A stretch of 64,000 bases of DNA from Streptomyces cellostaticus (GCF_001513965.1 NZ_KQ948025.1:201229-265228), one strand, 5' to 3'. Shown: positions 8,620-16,916, counted from the stretch's first letter. Translations and numbers: made by a program. Notes: generated by a model not told the origin, from the sequence alone.

Positions 8620-9759
8620 GTGACGTTCCCGGTAGTCGGCATGGTCGGCGGGGGGCAGCTCGCGCGTATGACGCACGAGGCGGGCATCCCGTTGGGCATC
8701 AGGTTCAAGCTTCTCAGTGACACCCCTCAGGATTCCGCGGCGCAGGTCGTCAGCGATGTCGTCATCGGCGACTATCGCGACCTGGACACGCTGCGTGAGT
8801 TCGCGCGCGGTTGTGATGTGATCACTTTTGATCACGAACATGTACCCACCGAGCACCTTCGGGCCCTGGAGGCGGACGGCATCCCCGTGCGCCCAGGGCC
8901 CGACGCGCTGGTGCACGCCCAGGACAAGGGCGTGATGCGCGCGAAGCTCGACGCGATCGGCGTGCCGTGCCCGCGCCACCGGATCGTGAGCGACCCGCAG
9001 GACGTGGCCGCCTTCGCCGCCGAAGGGGACGGCTTCCCGGTCGTCCTGAAGACCGTCCGCGGCGGTTACGACGGCAAGGGCGTGTGGGTCGTCGACTCCG
9101 CCGAGGAGGCCGCCGAACCGTTCAAGGCGGGCGTCCCGGTCCTCGCCGAGGAGAAGGTCGACTACGTCCGCGAGCTGGCCGCCAACGTCGTACGCTCCCC
9201 GCACGGCCAGGCCGTCGCGTACCCGGTGGTCGAGTCCCGGCAGGTCGACGGCGTCTGCGACACGGTCATAGCCCCCGCCCCCGGCCTGGACCAGGACCTG
9301 GCCCTCGGGGCCGAGGAGATGGCGCTGCGGATCGCCAAGGAGCTGGACGTCGTCGGGCACCTCGCCGTCGAGCTGTTCCACACCCGCGACGGCCGCATCC
9401 TCGTCAACGAACTCGCGATGCGTCCGCACAACTCGGGCCACTGGACCCAGGACGGTGCGATCACCTCCCAGTTCGCCAACCACGTCCGCGCGGTCCTCGA
9501 CCTCCCGCTCGGCGACCCGCGCCCGCGCGCCGGATGGACGGTCATGGTCAACGTCCTCGGCGGCGACTACCCGGACATGTACTCCGCGTACTTGCACTGC
9601 ATGGCGCGCGACCCCAAGCTCAAGATCCACATGTACGGCAAGGACGTGAAGCCCGGCCGCAAGGTCGGACACGTCAACACCTACGGCGACGACCTGGACG
9701 ACGTGCTGGAGCGCGCCCGTCACGCAGCCGGCTACCTGAGAGGCACGATCACCGAATGA
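8620..9759 (+). CDS. purK: 5-(carboxyamino)imidazole ribonucleotide synthase
   Basis: 379 residues from the GTG at 8620. ATP-dependent carboxylation of AIR to N5-CAIR in purine synthesis. ATP-grasp features are visible: GMVGGGQLARM at the N-terminus, VVLKTVRGGYDGKGVWVV (ATP/phosphate loop), then EEKVDYVRELAANVVRS and the metal-binding NELAMRPHNSGHWT. TACGCT at 8608-8613 lies six bases before the start with no Shine-Dalgarno, pointing to a leaderless transcript. Its stop overlaps the purE start (ATGA), so the two are coupled. Confidence 0.96.
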   Translation: MTFPVVGMVGGGQLARMTHEAGIPLGIRFKLLSDTPQDSAAQVVSDVVIGDYRDLDTLREFARGCDVITFDHEHVPTEHLRALEADGIPVRPGPDALVHAQDKGVMRAKLDAIGVPCPRHRIVSDPQDVAAFAAEGDGFPVVLKTVRGGYDGKGVWVVDSAEEAAEPFKAGVPVLAEEKVDYVRELAANVVRSPHGQAVAYPVVESRQVDGVCDTVIAPAPGLDQDLALGAEEMALRIAKELDVVGHLAVELFHTRDGRILVNELAMRPHNSGHWTQDGAITSQFANHVRAVLDLPLGDPRPRAGWTVMVNVLGGDYPDMYSAYLHCMARDPKLKIHMYGKDVKPGRKVGHVNTYGDDLDDVLERARHAAGYLRGTITE

Positions 9760-10277
9760 GCCCCGTTGTTGGCATCGTCATGGGGTCGGATTCCGACTGG
9801 CCCGTCATGGAGGCCGCCGCCAAGGCCCTGGACGAGTTCGAGATCGCCTACGAGGTCGACGTCGTCTCCGCGCACCGCATGCCGCGCGAGATGATCAGCT
9901 ACGGCGAGCAGGCCGCCGACCGCGGCCTGAAGGTGATCATCGCCGGCGCCGGGGGCGCCGCCCACCTGCCGGGCATGCTCGCCTCGGTCACCCCGCTGCC
10001 GGTCATCGGCGTCCCCGTGCCGCTGAAGTACCTCGACGGCATGGACTCCCTGCTCTCGATCGTGCAGATGCCGGCCGGTGTCCCGGTCGCCACTGTCTCC
10101 GTCGGCGGTGCCCGCAACGCCGGACTGCTCGCGGCCCGCATGCTCGCCGCACACGACGAGGACCTGCTGCAGAAGGTGCGCGACTTCCAGCAGGACCTGA
10201 ACGACCAGGCCACCGAGAAGGGCAAGCGGCTGCGCTCCAAGGTCGAGGGCACCGGCGGCTTCGGCTTCGGGAAGTGA
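9756..10277 (+). CDS. purE: N5-carboxyaminoimidazole ribonucleotide mutase
   Basis: 173 residues, class I PurE, converting N5-CAIR to CAIR as the step after PurK. The signatures MGSDSDWPVM, SAHRMP (catalytic His) and AGAGGAAHLPGM are present, and the family length of 160-175 fits. The ATG overlaps the purK stop and the TGA overlaps the GTG of the dipeptidase gene, so three genes form one coupled unit. The extended Lys/Arg-rich, Gly-rich C-terminus (FGFGK) is common in actinobacterial copies. Confidence 0.96.
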   Translation: MSPVVGIVMGSDSDWPVMEAAAKALDEFEIAYEVDVVSAHRMPREMISYGEQAADRGLKVIIAGAGGAAHLPGMLASVTPLPVIGVPVPLKYLDGMDSLLSIVQMPAGVPVATVSVGGARNAGLLAARMLAAHDEDLLQKVRDFQQDLNDQATEKGKRLRSKVEGTGGFGFGK

Positions 10278-11461
10278 GGCCCGTGACCTCGCTGGACGAA
10301 GCCCGCGAGCTGCTGCGCGCGTTCCCCGTGGTCGACGGCCACAACGACCTGCCCTACGCGCTGCGCAAGCAGGTCCGCTACAACCTCGACGCCCGCGACC
10401 TCGCCGAACGCCAGGACGCCCATCTGCACACCGACCTGCCGCGGCTGCGCGAGGGCGGGGTCGGCGCGCAGTACTGGTCGGTGTACGTCCCCTCCGACCT
10501 GCCGGACGCGGTCCCGGCGACGCTGGAGCAGATCGACGGCGTCCGGCAGATGCTGGCCCGCTACCCCGCGCAGCTGGCCCCGGCCCTGACCGCGGCCGAC
10601 ATGGAGGCGGCCCGCGCCGAGGGCCGTATCGCCTCCCTGATGGGCGCGGAGGGCGGCCACTCGATCGCCAACTCGCTCGGCACCCTGCGCGGCCTGTACG
10701 GGCTCGGCGTGCGCTACATGACGCTCACCCACAACGACAACGTGGACTGGGCGGACTCGGCGACCGACGAGCCGAAGACGGGCGGCCTGTCCGCCTTCGG
10801 CAGCGAGGTCGTGCGGGAGATGAACCGGCTCGGCATGCTCGTCGACCTTTCCCACGTGGCGGCGACGACCATGCGCGACGCGCTGGACGCCTCGTCCGCG
10901 CCGGTGATCTTCTCGCACTCCTCCGCCCGTGCCGTCTGCGACCACCCGCGCAACATCCCGGACGACGTCCTGGAGCGGCTGCCCTCCAACGGCGGCGTGG
11001 CGATGGTGACGTTCGTGCCGAAGTTCGTGCTCCAGGCCGCCGTCGACTGGACGGCCGCCGCCGACGAGAACCTGCGCGCCCACGGCTTCCACCACCTCGA
11101 CACCACCCCCGAGGCGATGGAGATCCACCGCGCCTACGAGGAGCGCACCCCGCGCCCGGTCGCGACCGTGGCGACGGTCGCCGACCACCTCGACCACATG
11201 CGCGAGGTGGCGGGCATCGACCACCTCGGCATCGGCGGCGACTACGACGGCACCGCGTTCACCCCGGACGGCCTGGACGACGTCTCCGGCTACCCGAACC
11301 TGATCGCCGAGCTGCTCGACCGAGGCTGGTCCCGGGCCGACCTGGCCAAGCTGACCTGGCAGAACGCGGTACGGGTGCTGGGCGCGGCGGAGGACGTGGC
11401 GCGTGAGCTTCAGGCCACGCGCGCGCCGTCCCACGCGACGATCGAGTCGCTCGACGGCTGA
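10274..11461 (+). CDS. Membrane-dipeptidase (M19, renal dipeptidase) family hydrolase
   Basis: 395 residues; the GTG at 10274 overlaps the purE stop (a second GTG at 10283 is possible). M19 zinc-site residues are visible: H23-x-D25 (DGHNDLPYAL), E126 (LMGAEGGHS), and later VDLSHVA and FSHSSARAVCDHPRN. It hydrolyses dipeptides, often with D-residues at the C-terminal position; the substrate here is unknown. No signal peptide is seen, so it is probably cytoplasmic. The last 52 bases overlap the convergent OYE gene, which is unusual in length. Confidence 0.9.
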   Translation: MRPVTSLDEARELLRAFPVVDGHNDLPYALRKQVRYNLDARDLAERQDAHLHTDLPRLREGGVGAQYWSVYVPSDLPDAVPATLEQIDGVRQMLARYPAQLAPALTAADMEAARAEGRIASLMGAEGGHSIANSLGTLRGLYGLGVRYMTLTHNDNVDWADSATDEPKTGGLSAFGSEVVREMNRLGMLVDLSHVAATTMRDALDASSAPVIFSHSSARAVCDHPRNIPDDVLERLPSNGGVAMVTFVPKFVLQAAVDWTAAADENLRAHGFHHLDTTPEAMEIHRAYEERTPRPVATVATVADHLDHMREVAGIDHLGIGGDYDGTAFTPDGLDDVSGYPNLIAELLDRGWSRADLAKLTWQNAVRVLGAAEDVARELQATRAPSHATIESLDG

Positions 11462-12540
11462 GTGGCGAGGGCGGGGTAGTCGTTGTAGCCGTCGGCCCCG
11501 CCCACGTACATGAAATACCGGTCCCGGACCGGGTTGAGGGGCGCGCCGAGGCGCAGCCGCTCGACCAGGTCCGGGTTGGCGAGGAACGGCCGGCCGAGCG
11601 CGACCAGGTCGGCGCCTGCCGCCAGCATCTCGCGCGCGGCCCGGGTGACGGCCTCGGTGGTGAGGTCGGTCAGGTCCGGGTTGCCGATCAGCGTGCCGGG
11701 CCAGTCGGCGCGGATCCGCCGGTACCAGCCGGTCTCCGGGCCGGAGCGCACCAGGTGCAGATAGGCGAGGTCCAGCCCCTTCAGACGGGCCAGGAGCGCG
11801 GCGTAGAGGCCGTCGGTGTCGTCCTCCAGGACGCCGTTGACGGTGCTTGCGGGGGAGATGCGCAGGCCCACCCGGTCCGCGCCGATCGCATCGGCCACTG
11901 CCTCGGTCACCTCCGCCGCGAACCGCACCCGCCGCTCCACGGAGCCGCCGTAGGCGTCCGTGCGGCGGTTGGTGTTGTCCGCGAGGAACTGGTGCAGCAG
12001 CATCCCGTTGGCCGAGTGCACCTCCACGCCCTCGAAGCCCGCGTCGACGGCCCGGCGTGCGGCGGCCGCGAAGTCGGCGATCGTGGCACGGACGTCGTCC
12101 GCCGTCATCTCCCGGGGTGCGACGGCCGGCCGGTGCCCGCCCGGCGTGAAGATCGTCTCCGGCAGCGGGACCGGGGACGGAGCGAGCGGGGTGAGGCCGG
12201 TGGTCGCCGGATGACTGACCCGGCCGCCGTGCTGGAGCTGGAGGAACATCCGCCCGCCGGCCGCCCGTACCGCGTCGGTGACCTGCCGCCAGCCGTCCGT
12301 GTGCCGGTCGGTGTGGATCGCGGTGATGTTCGGGTACGTCTGCCCGACCGCGTTCGGCGTCGAGCCCTCGGCGATGATCAGCCCGGCGGAGGCACGCTGG
12401 GCGTAGTGGGTGGTCATCAGCGGGGTCGGCGTGCCGTCGGCCTCCGCGCGGTTGCGGGTGAGCGGGGCCATCACGAGATGGTTCGCAAGGGCCAGCCGGC
12501 CGAGCCGGGCCGGGGTCAGAAAGTCCGTGGTCTGCGTCAT
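11410..12540 (-). CDS. Old Yellow Enzyme family ene-reductase (FMN)
   Basis: 376 residues, a TIM barrel of the NemA/xenobiotic reductase type. Key features are FLQLQHGGRVSH, the substrate-binding H175-x-x-N178 (VHSANGMLLHQFL), the NRRTDAYGGS loop and the C-terminal LVALGRPFLANPDL phosphate-binding part. It reduces activated C=C bonds or nitro compounds with NAD(P)H. It is divergent from a MerR regulator with a shared operator, so it is likely induced by electrophilic or oxidising compounds. No Shine-Dalgarno precedes the ATG and the -10 lies about seven bases upstream, so the mRNA is probably leaderless. The last 16 or so residues lie in the overlap with the dipeptidase. Confidence 0.92.
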   Translation of the reverse strand: MTQTTDFLTPARLGRLALANHLVMAPLTRNRAEADGTPTPLMTTHYAQRASAGLIIAEGSTPNAVGQTYPNITAIHTDRHTDGWRQVTDAVRAAGGRMFLQLQHGGRVSHPATTGLTPLAPSPVPLPETIFTPGGHRPAVAPREMTADDVRATIADFAAAARRAVDAGFEGVEVHSANGMLLHQFLADNTNRRTDAYGGSVERRVRFAAEVTEAVADAIGADRVGLRISPASTVNGVLEDDTDGLYAALLARLKGLDLAYLHLVRSGPETGWYRRIRADWPGTLIGNPDLTDLTTEAVTRAAREMLAAGADLVALGRPFLANPDLVERLRLGAPLNPVRDRYFMYVGGADGYNDYPALATQPSSDSIVAWDGARVA

Positions 12541-12546
12541 GCCCGT

Positions 12547-12578
12547 AAGCTAGAACCTGACACTGATGTCAGATTCAA
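12547..12578 (-). promoter_or_regulatory. MerR-type promoter and palindromic operator
   Basis: On the minus strand TTGAAT (12573-12578) and TAGCTT (12547-12552) are separated by 20 bp, the stretched spacing typical of MerR-controlled promoters. Between and around them lies a 24-bp near-perfect palindrome at 12553-12576: half-sites GAACCTGACA and TGTCAGATTC with a four-base centre and one mismatch. Confidence 0.8.
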
Positions 12579-12600
12579 GTCCCATCCGGCGGAGGCGGAC

Positions 12601-12960
12601 ATGCGGATCGGCGAACTGGCCCGGCACACGGGCGTGAGCGAGCGGTCGCTGCGCTACTACGAGACCCAGGGGCTGCTCGCGGCCGAGCGGACGCCCGGCG
12701 GGCACCGCGACTACCCGGAGGCGGCCGTGGACCGGGTCATCAGGATCCAGGAGCTGTATGCCGCCGGACTGCACAGCGAGAAGATCCGGCAGCTGCTGCC
12801 CTGCATGCGCGACCAGGACGGCGGGCCCTCCGCGACCGCCACCCCGCGGCTGGTCGCCGACCTCACCGCCGAACGCGCCCGCATCGACCGCATGATCACC
12901 GACCTGGTGCGCTCCAGGGAGACCCTGGACGAGGTGATCCAGGCAGCCAGGGACATCTGA
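12601..12960 (+). CDS. MerR family transcriptional regulator
   Basis: 119 residues from the ATG at 12601 with GGAGG eight bases upstream. The N-terminal winged helix is canonical (MRIGELARHTGVSERSLRYYE, then GLLAAERTPGGHRDY). A dimerisation coiled coil follows (about 78-115). There is one Cys (C67), in a LLPCMRDQ context, so it is not a classical metal site. It is divergent from the OYE gene and the operator between them fits autoregulation and OYE control. Confidence 0.92.
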   Translation: MRIGELARHTGVSERSLRYYETQGLLAAERTPGGHRDYPEAAVDRVIRIQELYAAGLHSEKIRQLLPCMRDQDGGPSATATPRLVADLTAERARIDRMITDLVRSRETLDEVIQAARDI

Positions 12961-12982
12961 CGGGCCGTACCCCCCAACGCAC

Positions 12983-13143
12983 CTACGGCTCCTCGATCCG
13001 GCACAGGCAGAACGGATGCCTGGCCGGGTCGGCGTACACCTGGAAGTCCTTCTTCTCGCGGTCCTCCAGGTCCAGCGGGCGGGGCGTACCCCTCGGCCCG
13101 CTGGAAGGCGAGCCGAGGGCCGTCCGGCATGAGCCCTCCCGGT
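12983..13143 (-). pseudogene. Decayed VOC-family paralog (fragment)
   Basis: Translating the minus strand gives two pieces in different frames. One reads DGPRLAFQRAEGYAPP, like GGQALAFQQAPGFVPP of the neighbour. The other reads DFQVYADPARHPFCLC, like RVYADPAGHPFCLC of the neighbour, and ends in a TAG at 12983. The middle (about 35 residues) and the N-terminal half are gone. It is thus the 3' remnant of a second copy next to the intact gene. Confidence 0.8.
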
Positions 13144-13144
13144 A

Positions 13145-13504
13145 TCAGGAGGCGCAGAGACAGAACGGGTGCCCCGCGGGGTCGGCGTACACACGCCAGG
13201 TCCGCGAGCGGTCCGCCGCGTCCAGCGGCTTCGCCCCCAGCTCCAGCACCGCCTTCTCCGCCGCGTCCAGGTCCTCCACCACCAGGTCCAGGTGGAACTG
13301 CTGCGAGGCGTCCGGCGCGGGCCACTTCGGCGGCACGAACCCGGGCGCCTGCTGGAAGGCCAGCGCCTGCCCGCCGGGCAGCTTCAGATCCACCCACTCT
13401 CCTGCGCCCTCCACCGTGCCGCCCAGCACACCGGCGTAGAAACCGGCCAGCGCACGGGGATCGGGACAGTCCAGGACCACGACACCGAGCTTGGCGAGAG
13501 CCAT
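13145..13504 (-). CDS. VOC (glyoxalase/bleomycin-resistance) family protein
   Basis: 119 residues in two beta-alpha-beta-beta-beta modules: KLGVVVLDCPDPRALAGFYA at the N-terminus and a second module starting at FHLDLVVEDLDAAEKAVLEL. It ends RVYADPAGHPFCLCAS, the common pattern with a late His and Glu/Cys. Members bind metals or small antibiotics or act as lyases; none of this can be decided here. It is divergent from the CGNR gene, sharing the GTAAC-rich region, and a decayed sister copy lies downstream. Confidence 0.85.
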   Translation of the reverse strand: MALAKLGVVVLDCPDPRALAGFYAGVLGGTVEGAGEWVDLKLPGGQALAFQQAPGFVPPKWPAPDASQQFHLDLVVEDLDAAEKAVLELGAKPLDAADRSRTWRVYADPAGHPFCLCAS

Positions 13505-13518
13505 GACTACCTCCTCGT

Positions 13519-13581
13519 GTTACCCATAGAACCGGGTAACCAGTAACGGTTACTGCATGCTCTCGCACAGGAGGTAACCTC
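13519..13581. promoter_or_regulatory. Cluster of GGTAAC/GTTACC operators
   Basis: Within 63 bp there are GTTACCC (13519-13525), GGGTAAC (13534-13540), the palindrome AGTAACGGTTACT (13542-13554) and GAGGTAACCTC (13571-13581). All are versions of GGTAAC half-sites, between divergent genes. The adjacent CGNR protein is the natural candidate to bind them. Confidence 0.6.
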
Positions 13582-13610
13582 GCAACAGAATTCGGGAGGA
13601 ACGTGCAGTC

Positions 13611-14132
13611 ATGAGCGAGAGATCGGCCGCTCCCGGCGGCTTGGCCCTGATCGAGTCCCTGGTGAACACCCTGGACATCGAGACGGGACGCGACTCGCTC
13701 GACACGGCGGACGGCCGGGCACGCTTCGGGCTCACCGAGGACGAGGTGCCGGATGCGCGCGCCCTGCGGGAATCACTGCGGGCCGTGCTGCTCGCCCACG
13801 CCGGCCACCCGCCGCACCGCGAGGCGACCCCGCTCGGCGAGCTGCTGGCACACGCCCCCCTGCATGTCGCCGTAGACGCCCACGACGGCTCGGCGACCCT
13901 CGCCCCGGCCGACACCGGCCCCCTGCTCTCCCGCATCGCCGCGGCCGTCGCCGAGGCGCTCGTCGCGGGCACCTGGACCCGGCTGAAGGCCTGCGAGGCC
14001 GAGACCTGCCACTGGGCGTACTACGACCGCAGCCCCGCCGGACGCGGCCGCTGGTGCTCGATGCAGGTGTGCGGGGCGCGCGCCAAGATGCGCCGGTACC
14101 GGGCGAAGGACCCGCCGGCGAAGGAGCCGTAA
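13611..14132 (+). CDS. ABATE/CGNR zinc-finger family protein (putative regulator)
   Basis: 173 residues, ATG preceded by GGGAGGA. An N-terminal ABATE-like helical domain (LIESLVNTLDIETGRDSL...) is followed by the C-terminal zinc finger: C-x4-C ... WC-x4-C (CEAETCHWAYYDRSP, then RGRWCSMQVCGARAK) and a basic end. The classic CGNR element is CGAR here. Such proteins are believed to be stress- or ligand-responsive transcription factors. It is divergent from the VOC gene, which it may control. Confidence 0.85.
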   Translation: MSERSAAPGGLALIESLVNTLDIETGRDSLDTADGRARFGLTEDEVPDARALRESLRAVLLAHAGHPPHREATPLGELLAHAPLHVAVDAHDGSATLAPADTGPLLSRIAAAVAEALVAGTWTRLKACEAETCHWAYYDRSPAGRGRWCSMQVCGARAKMRRYRAKDPPAKEP

Positions 14133-14185
14133 AGCACAGGGAGTTCACCGGCCACGTACGTGTCCCGTGGTGCAGAATGCGTGAA

Positions 14186-14226
14186 GACGCCGGTTCGGCC
14201 GACTGAGCCTCGGCCGAACCGGCGTC
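14186..14226. terminator. Two-way hairpin terminator, perfect 17-bp stem
   Basis: Arms 14186-14202 and 14210-14226 (arm GACGCCGGTTCGGCCGA) are perfectly complementary around a seven-base loop. It lies between convergent genes ending at 14132 and 14237. Confidence 0.9.
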
Positions 14227-14236
14227 ACCTGTCCGC

Positions 14237-15580
14237 CTACGCGGTCGGGCGGCCCATCGCCCGGTACGTCCACCCGGCCCGCCGCCACAGCTCCGCATCC
14301 AGCGCGTTGCGCCCGTCCAGGATCACCCGGGCCGCCGCCACCTCGCCCAGCGCCGCCGGGTCCAGCTCGCGGAACTCCCGCCACTCCGTCAGGTGCAGCA
14401 CGACGTCGGCCGCCCGGACGGCCTCGACGGCCGAGTCGGCATAGCCCAGCGTGGGGAAGACCTTGCGGGCGTTCTCCATGCCCTTCGGGTCGTACACGGT
14501 CACCTGGCCGCCCTGGAGGTGGATCTGCCCGGCCACGTTCAGCGCCGGCGAGTCCCGGACGTCGTCCGAGTCGGGCTTGAACGTGGCACCGAGCACCGCG
14601 ACCCGCCTGCCGAGGAAGGAGCCGCCGCCGAGCGCCTCCCGGGCCATCTCCACCATCTGGCCGCGCCGGCGCATGTTGATCGAGTCGATCTCCCGCAGGA
14701 AGGTCAGCGCCTGGTCCGCACCCAGCTCACCGGCGCGCGCCATGAACGCCCGGATGTCCTTCGGCAGACACCCGCCGCCGAACCCGATCCCGGCACGCAG
14801 GAACTTCTTCCCGATCCGGTCGTCGTACCCGATGGCCTCCGCCAGCTTCGCCACGTCGCCGCCCCCGGCCTCACACACCTCCGCCATCGCGTTGATGAAG
14901 GAGATCTTGGTCGCGAGGAAGGAGTTCGCGGCGGTCTTCACCAGCTCGGCGGTCGGGAAGTCCGTCACCACGAACGGCGTGCCCTCCCCGACCGGGGTGG
15001 CGTACACCTCCCGCAGCAGCTTCTCCGCCCGCTCGCTGCGCACGCCCACCACGATCCGGTCCGGGTGCAGTGTGTCCTGCACGGCGAAGCCCTCGCGCAG
15101 GAACTCCGGGTTCCAGGCCAGCTCCGCGTCCGCACCGGCCGGCGCGTGCTCGGCGAGGTAGGCGGCCAGCCGCTCGGCCGAGCCGACCGGCACGGTCGAC
15201 TTGCCGACGACCAGGGCGGGCCCGTGCAGATGCGGGGCGAGGGAGGCGATGGCGGCGTCGACGTACGACATGTCGGCCGCGTACTCGCCGTGCCGCTGCG
15301 GGGTGTTCACGCACACGAAGTGGACGTCGCCGAAGTCCGCGACCTCGGCCCAGTCGGTGGTGAACCGCAGCCGTCCCGATGACCCCTCGAAGCCCGCCAC
15401 ATGCCTGCGCAGCAGCTCCTCGAGCCCCGGCTCGAACATCGGGGTCTCGCCGCGCTCCAGCATCGCGATCTTCTCGGGCACGACATCGAGCCCCAGCACC
15501 TCGAAACCGAGCTCGGCCATGGCCGCGGCGTGCGTGGCGCCGAGATAGCCGGTGCCGATCACGGTGATCTTCAGGCTCAT
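14237..15580 (-). CDS. ugd: UDP-glucose 6-dehydrogenase
   Basis: 447 residues. NAD-binding GTGYLGATHAAAMAELG is at the N-terminus, followed by VNTPQ and STVPVGSAE. The central domain has TAANSFLATKISFINA, and the catalytic cysteine lies in GFGGGCLPKD. The C-terminal nucleotide-binding domain includes LGATFKPDSDDVRDSP. It oxidises UDP-glucose to UDP-glucuronate for cell-surface polymers. It is a single gene with its own hairpin downstream. Upstream (15581-15758) lies the promoter space shared with the acyl-CoA dehydrogenase. Confidence 0.95.
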   Translation of the reverse strand: MSLKITVIGTGYLGATHAAAMAELGFEVLGLDVVPEKIAMLERGETPMFEPGLEELLRRHVAGFEGSSGRLRFTTDWAEVADFGDVHFVCVNTPQRHGEYAADMSYVDAAIASLAPHLHGPALVVGKSTVPVGSAERLAAYLAEHAPAGADAELAWNPEFLREGFAVQDTLHPDRIVVGVRSERAEKLLREVYATPVGEGTPFVVTDFPTAELVKTAANSFLATKISFINAMAEVCEAGGGDVAKLAEAIGYDDRIGKKFLRAGIGFGGGCLPKDIRAFMARAGELGADQALTFLREIDSINMRRRGQMVEMAREALGGGSFLGRRVAVLGATFKPDSDDVRDSPALNVAGQIHLQGGQVTVYDPKGMENARKVFPTLGYADSAVEAVRAADVVLHLTEWREFRELDPAALGEVAAARVILDGRNALDAELWRRAGWTYRAMGRPTA

Positions 15581-15673
15581 GGGTGCTCCAGATCGGGTAC
15601 GTCGGTGATGCCGAGCCGAGCATAGTAGGGCGGCCCAGCGGGCACTTTCCCCGCTGTCACCAAGGTCACGTAG

Positions 15674-15748
15674 GCGTCTTTGGGGCAGGGCTCTAAAATT
15701 TGAGTTACTTAACGGTAATTAGCGTCAGTATCACTGCGTCTTTGGAGC
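15674..15748 (+). promoter_or_regulatory. Repeats upstream of the acyl-CoA dehydrogenase
   Basis: A 13-base direct repeat (GCGTCTTTGGGGC at 15674-15686; GCGTCTTTGGAGC at 15736-15748) flanks an AT-rich stretch with the inverted repeat TTAC-TTAACG-GTAA (15705-15718). The stretch is unusually AT-rich for this genome and may be the operator/promoter. Confidence 0.4.
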
Positions 15749-15758
15749 GTGAGAGACC

Positions 15759-16916
15759 GTGGCCGGAACGGCTGACTTCGACCTGTACCGCCCGTCCGAG
15801 GAGCACGACATGCTCCGCGACGCCGTCCGCTCGCTGGTCGAGGCGAAGATCGCGCCGTTCGCCGCCGCGGTGGACGAGGAGGCCCGCTTCCCGCAGGAGG
15901 CCCTCGACGCCCTGGTCGCCAACGACCTGCACGCGGTCCACGTACCCGAGGAGTACGGCGGCGCCGGCGCCGACGCGCTCGCCACGGTCATCGTGATCGA
16001 GGAGGTGGCCCGCGCCTGCGTCTCCTCCTCCCTGATCCCCGCCGTGAACAAGCTCGGCTCCCTCCCGGTGATCCTCTCCGGCGGCGAGGAGCTGAAGAAG
16101 AAGTACCTGACCCCGCTCGCCAAGGGCGACGCGATGTTCTCGTACTGCCTCTCCGAGCCGGAGGCGGGCTCGGACGCGGCCGGCATGAAGACCAAGGCCG
16201 TCCGCGACGGCGACCACTGGATCCTCAACGGCGTGAAGCGCTGGATCACCAACGCGGGCGTGAGCGACTACTACACGGTCATGGCCGTGACGGACCCCTC
16301 GAAGCGCTCCAAGGGCATCTCCGCCTTCGTCGTCGAGAAGTCCGACCCGGGCGTCTCCTTCGGCGCCCCGGAGAAGAAGCTCGGCATCAAGGGCTCCCCG
16401 ACCCGCGAGGTCTACTTCGACAACGTCCGCATCCCCGCCGACCGCATGATCGGCGAGGAGGGCACGGGCTTCGCGACCGCCATGAAGACCCTGGACCACA
16501 CCCGCATCACCATCGCCGCCCAGGCCCTCGGCGTCGCCCAGGGCGCCCTCGACTACGCCAAGGGCTACGTCCAGGAGCGCAAGCAGTTCGGCAAGCCGAT
16601 CGCCGACTTCCAGGGCATCCAGTTCATGCTCGCCGACATGGCCATGAAGATCGCCGCCGCCCGCGCCCTGACGTACCAGGCCGCGGCCGCCTCGGAGCGC
16701 GGCGACAGCGACCTCACCTTCCAGGGCGCGGCCGCCAAGTGCTTCGCCTCGGACGTTGCCATGGAGGTCACCACGGACGCGGTCCAGCTCCTCGGCGGCT
16801 ACGGCTACACGCGGGACTACCCGGTGGAGCGGATGATGCGCGATGCGAAAATCACACAAATCTACGAAGGGACGAACCAGGTCCAGCGGATCGTCATGGC
16901 GAGGAACCTTCCCTAG
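15759..16916 (+). CDS. Acyl-CoA dehydrogenase (FAD), 3' end supplied by an integrated element
   Basis: 385 residues from a GTG with GGAG upstream. Family features: the flavin/substrate motif YCLSEPEAGSDAAGMKT, WITNAGVSDYY, then ERKQFGKPIADFQ, QLLGGYGYTRDYPVERMMRD, and the catalytic-base region QIYEGTNQVQR. It oxidises short- or branched-chain acyl-CoA in beta-oxidation or amino-acid breakdown. From about 16851 the codons become AT-richer, and the last 20 residues are recoded relative to a second copy of the same 3' end at 23023-23088. The protein is therefore intact but its end comes from the inserted element. Its original terminator now lies 6.2 kb away. Confidence 0.93.
   Translation: MAGTADFDLYRPSEEHDMLRDAVRSLVEAKIAPFAAAVDEEARFPQEALDALVANDLHAVHVPEEYGGAGADALATVIVIEEVARACVSSSLIPAVNKLGSLPVILSGGEELKKKYLTPLAKGDAMFSYCLSEPEAGSDAAGMKTKAVRDGDHWILNGVKRWITNAGVSDYYTVMAVTDPSKRSKGISAFVVEKSDPGVSFGAPEKKLGIKGSPTREVYFDNVRIPADRMIGEEGTGFATAMKTLDHTRITIAAQALGVAQGALDYAKGYVQERKQFGKPIADFQGIQFMLADMAMKIAAARALTYQAAAASERGDSDLTFQGAAAKCFASDVAMEVTTDAVQLLGGYGYTRDYPVERMMRDAKITQIYEGTNQVQRIVMARNLP
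16851..16916 (+). repeat. Left attachment site (attL), recoded end of host gene
   Basis: It pairs with 23023-23088: same length, no gaps. The 23-base core ACGAACCAGGTCCAGCGGAT+CGT is identical, and most of the outer mismatches fall at third codon positions. It encodes the same peptide end (TQIYEGTNQVQRIVMARNLP) and ends in TAG. Confidence 0.85.
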
